A stretch of 64,000 bases of DNA from Palaemon carinicauda. Lineage: Eukaryota > Arthropoda > Malacostraca > Decapoda > Palaemonidae. The translations under genes were made by a program, and so were the position numbers. Below, one piece after another: positions 33,300-42,519 of the stretch. Position 1 is the first letter of the stretch, and every line of letters begins with the position of its first letter. Below the pieces are notes generated by a model. The model did no database searches and was not told the DNA's origin. It was given only the letters and a program-made list of their open reading frames with translations. The stretch is taken from NCBI RefSeq assembly GCF_036898095.1, contig NC_090765.1, forward strand, positions 36,444,798 through 36,508,797. Reading direction: 5' to 3'.

Positions 33300-34870
33300 A
33301 TGTGTTCATTGTCAAGACAAACTTCACGATGAAGTCTACCAGGCTGTCTTGACAGCATTTATGGAAGGCGACTGGATGGTCTCTCTCGACCTTCAGGAGG
33401 CATACTTCCACATTCTTATACACCCGGATTCCCAACCGTTTCTGAGGTTTGTTTACAGGAATGTGGGGTACCAGTTTCGAGCCCTGTGCTTTGGCCTCAG
33501 TCCTGCGCCTCTCGTGTTTACGAGGCTCATGAGGAATGTGACAAAATCCCTCCATCTATCGGGGATCCGAGCCTCCCTGTACTTGGACGACTGGCTTCTC
33601 AGAGCATCGTCCAGTCTTCACTGTCTGCAGGATCTACATTGGACGTTGAGTCTGGCCAGGGAGTTGGGACTTTTGGTCAACCTAAAAGTCCCAACTGATC
33701 CCATCCCAGATTATTCTATATTTGGGGATGGAGATTCGCAGTCAAGCCCTGCTCGAAGTCCAACTAATGCTGAAACGAAACGTTTATTCAGTCAGGAGTT
33801 GGAACAGTCTCGTAGGGACTCTCTCATCCCTGGAGCAGTTTGTCTCACTAGGGAGACTACACCTTCTGCCTCTCCGGTTCCATCTAGCCTCTCACTGGAA
33901 CTAGGACAAGACATTAGAGACGGTATCATTCCCAGTCTCCGAACCAGTAAAGGCATGCCTGAAATGGTGGGACAGCAATATCAGTCTGAGAGAGGGACTA
34001 TCCCTAGCAGTCAAGAACCCAAACCACGTGTTGTCCTCAGACGCGTCGGATTTGGGTTGGGGTGCGACCCTGGACGGTCGGGAATGCTCGGGTCTGTGGA
34101 CCTCAAGTCAGAAGAGCATGCACATCAACGGCAAGGAGCTATTAGCAGTCCACTTGGCCTTGATGATATTAGAAAGCTTCTTCGAAACGTAGTGGTAGAG
34201 GCAACTCAGACAACACCACAACTTTGGCGTACATCTCCAACGCTGCTCGAGATCGCAAGGGACCTTCTCTTATGGTCAAGAATTCGAGGCATCTCCCTGT
34301 TGACGAGATTCATCCAGGGGGACTTGAACGTCTTGGCAGACTGTCTCAGTCGGAGGGGTCAGGTGATACCCACGGAATGGACCCTCCACAAGGACGTGGG
34401 CAAGAGTCTTTGGGCTACTTGGGGTCAACCCACCATAGACCTCTTTGCCTCCTCGTTGACCAAAAGGTTACCAATCTATTGCTCTCCAGTCCTAGATACA
34501 GAAGCAATCTACATAGACGCGTTTCTACTGGATTGGTCTTTTCTGGACTTATATGCATTCCCACCATTCAAGATAGTCAACAAGGTACTGCAGAAGTTCG
34601 CCTCTCACGAAGGGACAAGGTTGATGTTGGTTGCTACCCTCTGGCCCGCAAGAGAGTGGTGCACCGAGGTACTTCAATGGCTGGTAGACTTTCCAAGAAG
34701 TCTTCCTCTAACGGTAGATCTGTTACGTCAGCCCCACGTAAAGAATGTCCATCAAAGCCTCCCCGCTCTTCGTCTGACTTCCTTCAGACTATCGAAAGAC
34801 TCTCAAGAGCTAGAGGCTTTTCGAAGGAGGCAGCCAGTGCGATTGCAAGAGCTAGGAGAGCTTCTACCAT
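33300..34870 (+). pseudogene. DIRS element 3 pol remnant
   Basis: Starts inside RT. Recognisable: SLDLQEAYFHILIHP (motif A), LCFGLSPAPLVFTRLM (B), SLYLDDWLL (C), then a two-base loss that throws the frame. Later the terminal domain (TIDLFASSLTKRLP, DLYAFPPF) returns. A long open frame at 33349-35358 reads through these shifts, so it is a mixture of true and false frames and not a protein. Confidence 0.85.
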
Positions 34871-35853
34871 TTAGAGTACACCAGTCGAAGTGGGAAGTCT
34901 TTCGAGACTGGTGCAAGTCAGCATCTGTGTCCTCGTCCAGTACCTCTGTAGCCCAAATCGCAGATTTTCTTTTACATCTGAGAAAGGTTCACTCCCTTTC
35001 AGCTCACACGATTAAGGGCCACAGGAGCATGTTGGCTTCGGTCTTTCGACATAGAGGCTTAGATATTTCCAACAATAAAGATCTCCAAGATCTCCTTAAG
35101 TCTTTCGAGACCTCTAAGGAACGTCGTTTGGCAACTCCTGGATGGAACTTAGACGTGGTCCTAAGGTTCCTCATGTCAGACAGGTTTGAGCCATTACATT
35201 CAGCCTCCCTGAAGGATCTCACCCTCAAGACACTTTTCCTAGTGTGCTTGGCTTCGGCTAAAAGGGTCAGTGAACTTCATGCCTTCAGTAAGAACATCGG
35301 CTATTCTACAGAAAAAAGCCACTTGTTCACTTCAACTTGGTTTCCTGGCCAAAAATGAACTGCCTTCTCGTCCTTGGCCTAAATCTTTTGATATTCCTTG
35401 CTTATCAGAGATCGTAGGCAACGAACTGGAAAGAGTGTTATGTCCTGTTAGAGCTCTTAAGTTCTATTTAGCTCGTACTAAGTCATTACGGGGGAAATCT
35501 GAGGCATTATGGTGCTCAGTTAAGAAACCTTCATTGCCTATGTCAAAGAATGCTTTGTCATATTTTATCAGATTTTTTTAATACGAGAAGCTCATTCTCA
35601 CTTGAATGAGAAAGACCGATGTTTGCTTAAGGTTAAGACGCACGAAGTTAGAGATATAGCAACCTCCGTGGCCTTCAAGCAAAATAAATCTCTGCAAAGT
35701 ATTATGGACGCGACTTTTTGGAGAAGCAAGTCAGTGTTCGCGTCATTTTACTTTAAAGATGTCCAGACTCTTTACGAGGACTGCTACACACTGGGTCCAT
35801 TCGTTGCAGCGAGTGCAGCAGTGGGTGAGGGTTCTACCACTACACTTCCCTAA
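34677..35853 (+). pseudogene. DIRS element 3 YR (three frameshifts)
   Basis: Starts at the conserved ATG (MAGRLSKKSSS). Frames break by one extra T near 34870, one extra A near 35313 and two extra T near 35575, all in homopolymer runs. Catalytic boxes remain readable in separate frames (AKRVSELHAFS, THEVRDIATSVAF, VFASFYFKDV). Inactive as it stands. Confidence 0.88.
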
Positions 35854-36253
35854 TTCCAATATCCTTTTAATCTGTCTCTTGAAATGTTTTTAATATTGTT
35901 TTATGGGTTGTTCGGAAGGCTAAGAAGCCTTTCGCATCCTGGTTGATTTGCCGGGTGGTCAAAGTCATTTCTTGAGAGCGCCCAGATTAGGGGTTTGATG
36001 AGGTCCTGTTGTATGGGTTGCAACCCTTGATACTTCAGCTCCTGGGAGTCTTTCAGCATCCTAAGAGGATCGCTGGGCTCCGTGAGGAAGACAGACTTAC
36101 AAGGCAGAGTAATCGTCTTAAGTCAACTTCCTTACCAGGTACCTATATATTTTGGTTTTGTTATATTGATAACTGTCAAAATGAAAAAACTCTTAGCTTA
36201 TACGCTGTAAACTTAATTAACTCTGGTCTCTACCCACCGCCTTGGGTGTGAAT

Positions 36254-36349
36254 CAGCTATTATATATTCACCGGCTAAGTTAAATATTTAAAAATGATAT
36301 TTTAATTATAAAATAAATTTTTGAATATACTTACCCGGTGAATATATAA
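36254..36349 (+). repeat. DIRS element 3 ICR
   Basis: Same structure and nearly the same sequence as the ICR of element 2 (left-end complement joined to right-end complement at AAAAATGATATTTT). Confidence 0.9.
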
Positions 36350-36394
36350 ATTAAATGACCCTCCCTTCCTCCCCAATAGAGACGCAGCGGGACG

Positions 36395-36592
36395 AGAAGA
36401 ATTGAAGGGTTTGTTTACATGCAAGAGTGGTATCTGGCCGACAGTTGGCGCTGGTGGGCACACCCGCAACCTTCATAGCGATCGCTCGCTAGTTTTTTGA
36501 GTGTGTTTTCTGTCGAGCCGCAGAGTTGCAGCTATTATATATTCACCGGGTAATTATATTCAAAAATTTATTTTATAATTAAAATATCATTT
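36395..36592 (-). repeat. DIRS element 3 right ITR
   Basis: Complement of 30167-30345 with several differences; outer part TTCAAAAATTTATTTTATAA as in element 2. Confidence 0.88.
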
Positions 36593-37028
36593 TTCTTCAA
36601 AAGTTGTGCTTGGGAAAGATTGAATCTATAGGTTAATCAATTTTTTTGCTTAAACATGCCTTCCACTTAAATATTTATGATAGAAAAACATGGCATCATA
36701 GAGCTATGATTTAAATGTTTATATATTTTAAGAATAAATATTTTAATTGTAGCACTCCAACCTCTTTGGCTTTTTCCAGCATAACGGCTGAGTCTTTGCA
36801 TTATAATATGTTTGTTCAACATAGACAAATAGGAGAGTTGCCAATCTTCTTATATCGTTGGGTTTTTTCTATAGACTTTATAGTACTTTATTATGGTAAA
36901 CAATATTGTGATAAGCTAAAAGGAAATGCTGTGAGACCATTGTTAGTACAGTATTATGGAGAGATCATTTCGAATCTAGATAGTGGTGTGCTCATATTTG
37001 ATCTAGTCAGGCAGCCTTCCACCTAGGC
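36593..37028. other. Intron between DIRS element 3 and the hAT
   Basis: A 103-codon open frame (36715-37026) has no recognised motif and ends at the hAT border. I do not call it a gene. The last 8 bases (ACCTAGGC, 37021-37028) are the hAT target duplication. Confidence 0.5.
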
Positions 37029-37443
37029 CAGGGCTACTCAACTATTATGAGGAAAGGTCCAGTTAGACAAGTTCCACTGTATACATAGGTCCGGAAATTT
37101 TTATTACATGAAATAATGGAAATAAAACAACCAATTCGAGAACAGGGTAGTAAACCATGATTTTTAGTAATTTCATATTCACTATTTGTTTTATTTATAC
37201 AAAATTTCAAAACGTGGAGATAAAAGTATTAAATTTTATACCTAAAGTATAGCAAGACTTGAATGTTTTTCTCTATAAAAACAACTGAAATTGAGAGTTC
37301 TAAAATGAAATACTGTTTCATATTATGGTACTTTAATGATAAAAAATTACCTCTTTTAAAACATAACAGGATATGAACATTCCCTCTCAGAAAATAAAAT
37401 GAATTTTCAAATTAAAAAAAAATCAAAACACCACAACAAGAAT

Positions 37444-38143
37444 TTAGTGAGAGAAATTGCACTTTTTGCTTTTTGCTAGTTCATGAAATTTTGGTACTAA
37501 TGGAGTAATAGCGAGCCGAAGACAGTGGTGGAGGTGTTCATTGGTCATGCAGGAGCGAAACTTGTTCTTCACTAGGTTCATAGTTGAGAAAGCAGATTCG
37601 CAGCAGTAATTGGAGCCAAATATCGTGAGAATTTGCACTGCTAATCTGTGAAGAGTAGGAAAATTAGCAGGGGATCCTTCTTTTGACCAAAATGTTTCTG
37701 GTGTACAATCACAGAATACTTGTTTCATCGCTACATTCTCTTGAAAGTCAATAAGTTCCAGTTGGATTTTAGTAGCATCTACCCATTTCCAGGTGAGATT
37801 TGCTTTGAATGAAAATTCTGTGATATCTGTCACTAGAAAAGTGTTTTGAATTATCAGCAGCAACTGTTTTCCAAGAACAAAATCATCAAAGCAAACCTTA
37901 AAATTGTTGATCAGCTTCTCAATGAATTGGACATATTTAGTGTCTGTTTCATCTTTACGCTCCTCCAAAAGTCTTGGAAAAGGGAAAAGTTGGCTCTGAA
38001 TATCGTCCTTGAAAAGTTCAATTTTTATCTGGAATGCTCGAATTGCTGAGATCAAGTTGGAGATAGTGTGTTTTTCCCCTTGCAGTTTGACATTGAGATC
38101 ATTCAAGTGTGACATTATGTCTGCCAAAAATCCAACTCTTTCA
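37444..38143 (-). pseudogene. hAT transposase C-terminal half (ZBED5/GTF2IRD2-like)
   Basis: The minus-strand frame, after the DIRS border, reads IERVGFLADIMSHLNDLNVK, typical of the ZBED5/GTF2IRD2-like hAT group. It ends with the hAT dimerisation region (FPTLHRLAVQILTIFGSNYC and ESAFSTMNLVKNKF) and stop at 37444. About 230 codons with no stop. The part continuing to 38220 is DIRS ITR sequence. The missing N-terminal half is beyond the DIRS, at 46291-47380. Confidence 0.88.
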
Positions 38144-38329
38144 ATTTGTTCCGTAACCGAAATACAAACCACGCTATTTACAAAGGGTTTACTTTTAGCG
38201 CAGCTGAAATGACGAGCCAATAGTTTTTAACGAGGGTTAATTACCCCCGCGCTAGTTAGCGGGGGGTGGGGAAGGGTAGCTTGCTACCCCTCCCCCCTCC
38301 ACACACCGGTGACTAGCTTCACTTCACTT
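38144..38329 (+). repeat. DIRS element 4 left ITR
   Basis: Outer part ATTTGTTCCGTAACCGAAAT is left-specific. The core has a GC-rich hairpin (CGCGCTAGTTAGCG) and GGGTAGCTTGCTACCC. Inverse of 46084-46290. Confidence 0.92.
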
Positions 38330-38454
38330 TTGGCTCGGCGGTGATCAGACGTGTCTGTTCATCGCCTTCGTGACAGCCTTTAATTTTCTTCTTTTTCTTT
38401 ACAGCTTGTGTGATTGGTTGGAAGTTGACCTTCAGTTATTTTCTTTTATTTAAT

Positions 38455-41400
38455 ATGCGGACATGCCCTGGAGTTGCCGGCCGTCCTTGTGGGACTTTCA
38501 TGTCGGACGTGATTACGGATCCTCACACCCTCTGCCCTCAATGTCGGGGCCGACGGTGCGACCAGGATAACATGTGCCGTGAGTGTAGGGAGTGGTCTGC
38601 CTCCCAGTGGGAGAGGTTTGGCCGTCGGCGTAAGAAGAAGTCCAAGAGAGACCGTTCTCCTCCGGGGTTAGCCTTGAAGGAGGAAGGTTCTCGGGACTCT
38701 TCTTCCGCCGCCCAAACCTCCTCCGAAGCTCCCCCTCGTCCGCCTCCTAAGGAGAGTCGTCCGAGTGGGAGCGCAGGCCCTTGTTCTGTTTCCCTACCTT
38801 CGGTGGGGGGAGAGGGCGTCGCCTCCCATAGCGAGGCGGTTCCCCCTCCTCCTCCGGGGGAGGTTATTGATAATAATACTTTATCCAGTGATGATCTGTT
38901 GCAGATTTGGTCGTCCCTGGGGCTTAAGGGCTTGCCCTCCAGGGTCGCTCTTATTGACCTTGTCTCGTTGGGGGCCGCTGTTAAACAGTCGCCGGTGGTA
39001 GCGGAGGTAGACCCTCTGTCTATTGTCGATGTCGTGGTGACAGAGGCCTCCGACGTGGCTGGGCCTTCCGACGCAGGTGCTGTTGCTGGTGATGGTGCTC
39101 TAGGCTCTCCTCCTCCTTCCGTGCATCCTTCGAAGGGGGAAGTGAGTCCTTCGGTCTCGACGGCTGCCCAGCTTCCTTCTGAGGGAAGTGTTTTGAAGGA
39201 GACTCCCCTTCGGAGGACCGATGGTCCCGACGATCTCCCCCGAGGCCGCCTCCGCCGTAAGGCTCACCGCCCTCTACGCCACAAGGGCCTCCCTTCCCCT
39301 TACAGGGGGACTAAGAGGCGCCTTTTTGGGTCTTCGTCCTCCGGGGGGGACTCTCCTCGTCAGCCTCAACCGACTACTCCGCCCTCCTTGAACCTCTCTG
39401 CGGACCGCTCTCCATCTCCTGCCGGATCTTCGCCTTCTGGAGAACTCGTCACCCGACGGGCAACGGTCCCTTCGGGGCTAAGGGATTCTTCCCTTACGCG
39501 AGCAGGGCCAGCGCACAAGCGCTCTCCTGCTCGCCAGCGATCTCCTGCTCGTCGACGATCTCCTGCTCGCCAAGACTCTCCTGCTCGCCGACGCTCACCT
39601 GCTCGTCGGCTCTCTCCTGAGGTTCGCCCCCCTCGCCAGCGCTCTCCTGCTCGTCAGCTCTCTTCCGAGCGTCAGCGCTCATTTGAGGACCATCGCCCTG
39701 CGGTCTCTGACCACCCTTTAGTTCCTGCTGAACTCCCTGCTCACCATCCACCTGGTCCTGTGGCTACGCAACATCGTGCTGCGCGTGTGTCAGAAACACA
39801 TGTTCGCCAACGCGCCAGCGATCTTCCCGTTCCTGCTCGTGAACCTATCCTCTCACAGGACACGCGTCGACCTTCTGCTCGCCAGCGATCACCAGCTCGC
39901 CAGCGATCACCAGCTCGCCAGCGATCACCAGCTCGCCAGCGATCACCAGTTCGCCAGCGATCACCTTCACATGCTGCCCGCCATCGCACGAACCTGCATG
40001 ATCGCCCGCTTACGCATGCTGCTCCTCATCGCAATACCCTGAACGATTGCCCTCCTGCGGATGCTGATCACCATCGCACAACCCTGCACGATCGCCCGCT
40101 TACGCATGCTGCTCGCCATCGCACAACCCTGCACGATCGCCCGCTTTCGCATGCTGCTCCTCATCGCAATACCCTGAACGATCGCCCTCCTGCGGATGCT
40201 GATCACCATCGCACCCTTTCACGCGATCATTCACCTGCGCATGCTGCTCGCCATCGCACAACCCTGCACGATCGCCCGCTAACGCATGCTGCTCCTCATC
40301 GCACAACCCTGAACGATCGCCTTCCTGCGGATGCTGATCACCATCGCACCCTTTCACGCGATCATTCACCTGCGCATGCTGCTCGCCATCGCACAACCCT
40401 GAACGATCGCCCGCTTACGCATGCTGCTCCTCATCGCACAACCCTGAACGATCGCCCTCTTGCGCGCAATCATTCACCTTCACATGCTGCTCGCCATCGC
40501 TTACCATCACGTGATCATTATCGCCAGCGATCTTCTTCACCTACGCGGCAGCACGATCCCTCGCCGTCGCACCATCGCTTGCGTTCGTCGCCTCGGACAC
40601 GTGTTCATTTACCTGCCCACCCTCACGCCCACTCGCCTGCGCGCCCGCGTGATCGCTCGCCTGCGCGCCCGCGCGACCGCTCGCCTGCGCGCCCGCGCGA
40701 CCGCTCGCCTGCGCGCCCGCGCGACCGCTCGCCTGTGCGCCCGCGCGATCACCCGCGCAACCATTCGCCTTTGCGTGACCGTTCACCCTCGCGCGACCAT
40801 AGTTCGCGGCGAATTCCACAGCCGGTGGTAGCAGCAGGGACGCGTGCTCCTAGACGGCACTCGGGATCACCTCCATCCAAACACAGGTTGGTATTGCAGG
40901 ACGAGGACAGGTCATTACAGCATTCTTCCCCACCTTCTTTTCAGGCAGGTACCGTCGTGTCCACTCCAAAGGATCGCCCGATCCCTTTCACCTTAGCGAG
41001 GATTTCGGACTCTGTGTCCTTTGAGCAGCAGACTTGGTTTGGTCCGCTGGCACGGGCGTTAGTGAGGGTTATGAAACCAGCACTCGCCGGCCAGGGTAAC
41101 AAACCAGCGGCTGTCTCTCCTACGCTGAAGAGAAAGAGAGGAGTGGACTTCGTGGTGACTTCCCCCAGGGCGAAGTTGGTTCCCAAGAGGTCGGTCTCGA
41201 GGGTCCCCTCTCCTACACGAGTACTCTCTCCTTCTCCCGTGGACGAGGCCTTTCCGTCCTCAGGTGAGTCCAGTGGACCGGTAGTCTTCCCCCCGGCACC
41301 AGGGGGGGAGACTTCGCTTCAGGCAGGAGAATTGTCTCGTGAGGAAGGGGCCCCTCGAACCTCGTTGTTGGGATCCTGTATCCCTCCTAGGAGGGAGCCC

Positions 41401-42519
41401 AAGGATTCCAAGACCATCCCTAAATCCTCTGCAAGGATTCGACAGGAACCCATGACTACCCAGGGGAATGTCCACGTATCACCCCAGGAAGAGATTCCTG
41501 GGGCAGGAGACTTAGCTGCCAGCCCGCAGGGAGGAGAACAGCAAGAGTCCGAACATGCCTTCTGGCAGGTCCTAAGCCTGATAAGGCAACTTAACAGTCT
41601 TACGGATCCAGTCATCCCCCCCCGTGAAGGCAAAGACACAATTCTGGATGAAGTGTTCGACGTTCGGAAGGCCCCTAAGACCAGTGCAGCTCTGCCCTGG
41701 TCTCGGGGGCTGAAGAGTGCCAGAGCTAGGGCCAATGCTCAGCTCGCACTTCTTGCCTCCTCCAGTCGTTCCACTGCCGGGAACAAACTCATCCCTCCTC
41801 CTCGCCTTCAGCAGAGGAGGTATTTCGAGATCCTGGGTGAGCACAACCTCGCTCTTCCGCTCCATCACTCTGTGGAGGAGCTGGCGAAGGGAGTTCCCTT
41901 GGAGAAACTCTCTGCCCGGCAGGTGTCGTTCTCGGTGGCAGAGATCCTTAACCACGAGAAGGTCGCTAAGTGTGCCATGCAGGCCACTTCGTGGCTGGAC
42001 TTCTGGTTAGGATCTCTGGGCATCCTATTGCGATCTGAGGACTTGTCCAAGGAGACCAATAGGAAGGCCCTAGAGACCTTCTTGCTCTCGGGCACCCGCT
42101 CCATCGAGTTCTTGGCGCACCAGGTTACCACCCTGTGGGCCAACTCGGTGTTGAAGCGTCGCGATGCTGTGTCCGAGAGATTCCATCCGAAGGTCCCCGC
42201 CGTAGATGTGTGTAGGCTCCGACATGCCTCCCTCCTGGGGGAGAGCCTGTTTGAGCCTCAAGACTTGGAGCGAACGGCTGAGAGGTGGAGGAAATCCAGC
42301 ACGGACTCCCTCCTCCACAGGGCCCTTACAACTCGGCCCTATAAGCCTCCAGCCCCGCCACAACAGCAGCAACAGCCTCGTAAGGCTCCAAAACAGGCAC
42401 CGGCAGCTAAGAAAGTGGTGTCTAAGCCCCAGCCCTTTCCAGCCAAGGTCAAGAGGGGTGGTAAGTCCTCCAGGGGAGGCAAGACTTCTAGGGGTGGCGG
42501 CCGCGGCCGCAAGCCCTAG
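38455..42519 (+). CDS. DIRS element 4 gag
   Basis: 1354 residues from ATG 38455 (MRTCPGVAGRPCG). The frame is open further upstream, but no better start exists. N-terminal Cys/His cluster: C4, C12, H24, C27, C30, C35, C41, C44. From H24 on, the spacing equals that of element 1 gag (H-x2-C-x2-C-x4-C-x5-C-x2-C). An Arg/Ser/His-rich repeat region follows (about residues 354-785), then a helical part (EILNHEKVAKCAMQATSWLD to RRDAVSERFHPK) and an RGG-type tail (GGKSSRGGKTSRGGGRGRKP). Longer than element 1 gag by about 550 residues because of the repeats. Expected role: particle formation and RNA binding. Confidence 0.88.
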   Translation: MRTCPGVAGRPCGTFMSDVITDPHTLCPQCRGRRCDQDNMCRECREWSASQWERFGRRRKKKSKRDRSPPGLALKEEGSRDSSSAAQTSSEAPPRPPPKESRPSGSAGPCSVSLPSVGGEGVASHSEAVPPPPPGEVIDNNTLSSDDLLQIWSSLGLKGLPSRVALIDLVSLGAAVKQSPVVAEVDPLSIVDVVVTEASDVAGPSDAGAVAGDGALGSPPPSVHPSKGEVSPSVSTAAQLPSEGSVLKETPLRRTDGPDDLPRGRLRRKAHRPLRHKGLPSPYRGTKRRLFGSSSSGGDSPRQPQPTTPPSLNLSADRSPSPAGSSPSGELVTRRATVPSGLRDSSLTRAGPAHKRSPARQRSPARRRSPARQDSPARRRSPARRLSPEVRPPRQRSPARQLSSERQRSFEDHRPAVSDHPLVPAELPAHHPPGPVATQHRAARVSETHVRQRASDLPVPAREPILSQDTRRPSARQRSPARQRSPARQRSPARQRSPVRQRSPSHAARHRTNLHDRPLTHAAPHRNTLNDCPPADADHHRTTLHDRPLTHAARHRTTLHDRPLSHAAPHRNTLNDRPPADADHHRTLSRDHSPAHAARHRTTLHDRPLTHAAPHRTTLNDRLPADADHHRTLSRDHSPAHAARHRTTLNDRPLTHAAPHRTTLNDRPLARNHSPSHAARHRLPSRDHYRQRSSSPTRQHDPSPSHHRLRSSPRTRVHLPAHPHAHSPARPRDRSPARPRDRSPARPRDRSPARPRDRSPVRPRDHPRNHSPLRDRSPSRDHSSRRIPQPVVAAGTRAPRRHSGSPPSKHRLVLQDEDRSLQHSSPPSFQAGTVVSTPKDRPIPFTLARISDSVSFEQQTWFGPLARALVRVMKPALAGQGNKPAAVSPTLKRKRGVDFVVTSPRAKLVPKRSVSRVPSPTRVLSPSPVDEAFPSSGESSGPVVFPPAPGGETSLQAGELSREEGAPRTSLLGSCIPPRREPKDSKTIPKSSARIRQEPMTTQGNVHVSPQEEIPGAGDLAASPQGGEQQESEHAFWQVLSLIRQLNSLTDPVIPPREGKDTILDEVFDVRKAPKTSAALPWSRGLKSARARANAQLALLASSSRSTAGNKLIPPPRLQQRRYFEILGEHNLALPLHHSVEELAKGVPLEKLSARQVSFSVAEILNHEKVAKCAMQATSWLDFWLGSLGILLRSEDLSKETNRKALETFLLSGTRSIEFLAHQVTTLWANSVLKRRDAVSERFHPKVPAVDVCRLRHASLLGESLFEPQDLERTAERWRKSSTDSLLHRALTTRPYKPPAPPQQQQQPRKAPKQAPAAKKVVSKPQPFPAKVKRGGKSSRGGKTSRGGGRGRKP
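39515..40800 (+). repeat. Tandem repeats inside DIRS element 4 gag
   Basis: Several in-frame arrays: SPARQR/SPARRR units (39520-39680), an 18-bp unit repeated about five times (39880-39970), a ~45-bp unit coding HAARHRTTLHDRPLT and variants (about 39966-40500), and a 24-bp unit coding SPARPRDR (about 40635-40760). All unit lengths are multiples of three, so the frame is kept. The product is a basic, SR-like low-complexity region. Confidence 0.9.

Larger units (their letters stand above)
30167..36592 (+). mobile_element. DIRS element 3 (degenerate, altered gag leader)
   Basis: 6.4 kb with ITRs (30167-30345 and 36395-36592) of the same subfamily as element 2 but more diverged from each other, and an ICR at 36254-36349. 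The first part of gag is replaced by about 1 kb of non-coding sequence (30560-31590) that is shared with element 5. The region between gag and RT is largely deleted. Non-autonomous. Confidence 0.93.

Noticed and set aside
33349..35358. 669-codon frame in DIRS element 3 as one protein
   Set aside because: It joins true RT, out-of-frame sequence, true terminal domain and part of YR across several indels.
36715..37026. 103-codon frame before the hAT
   Set aside because: No recognisable motif, AT-rich, and stops at the hAT target site.
40941..42372. Minus-strand frames in DIRS element 4 gag
   Set aside because: Shadows of a GC-rich coding region with no motif support.
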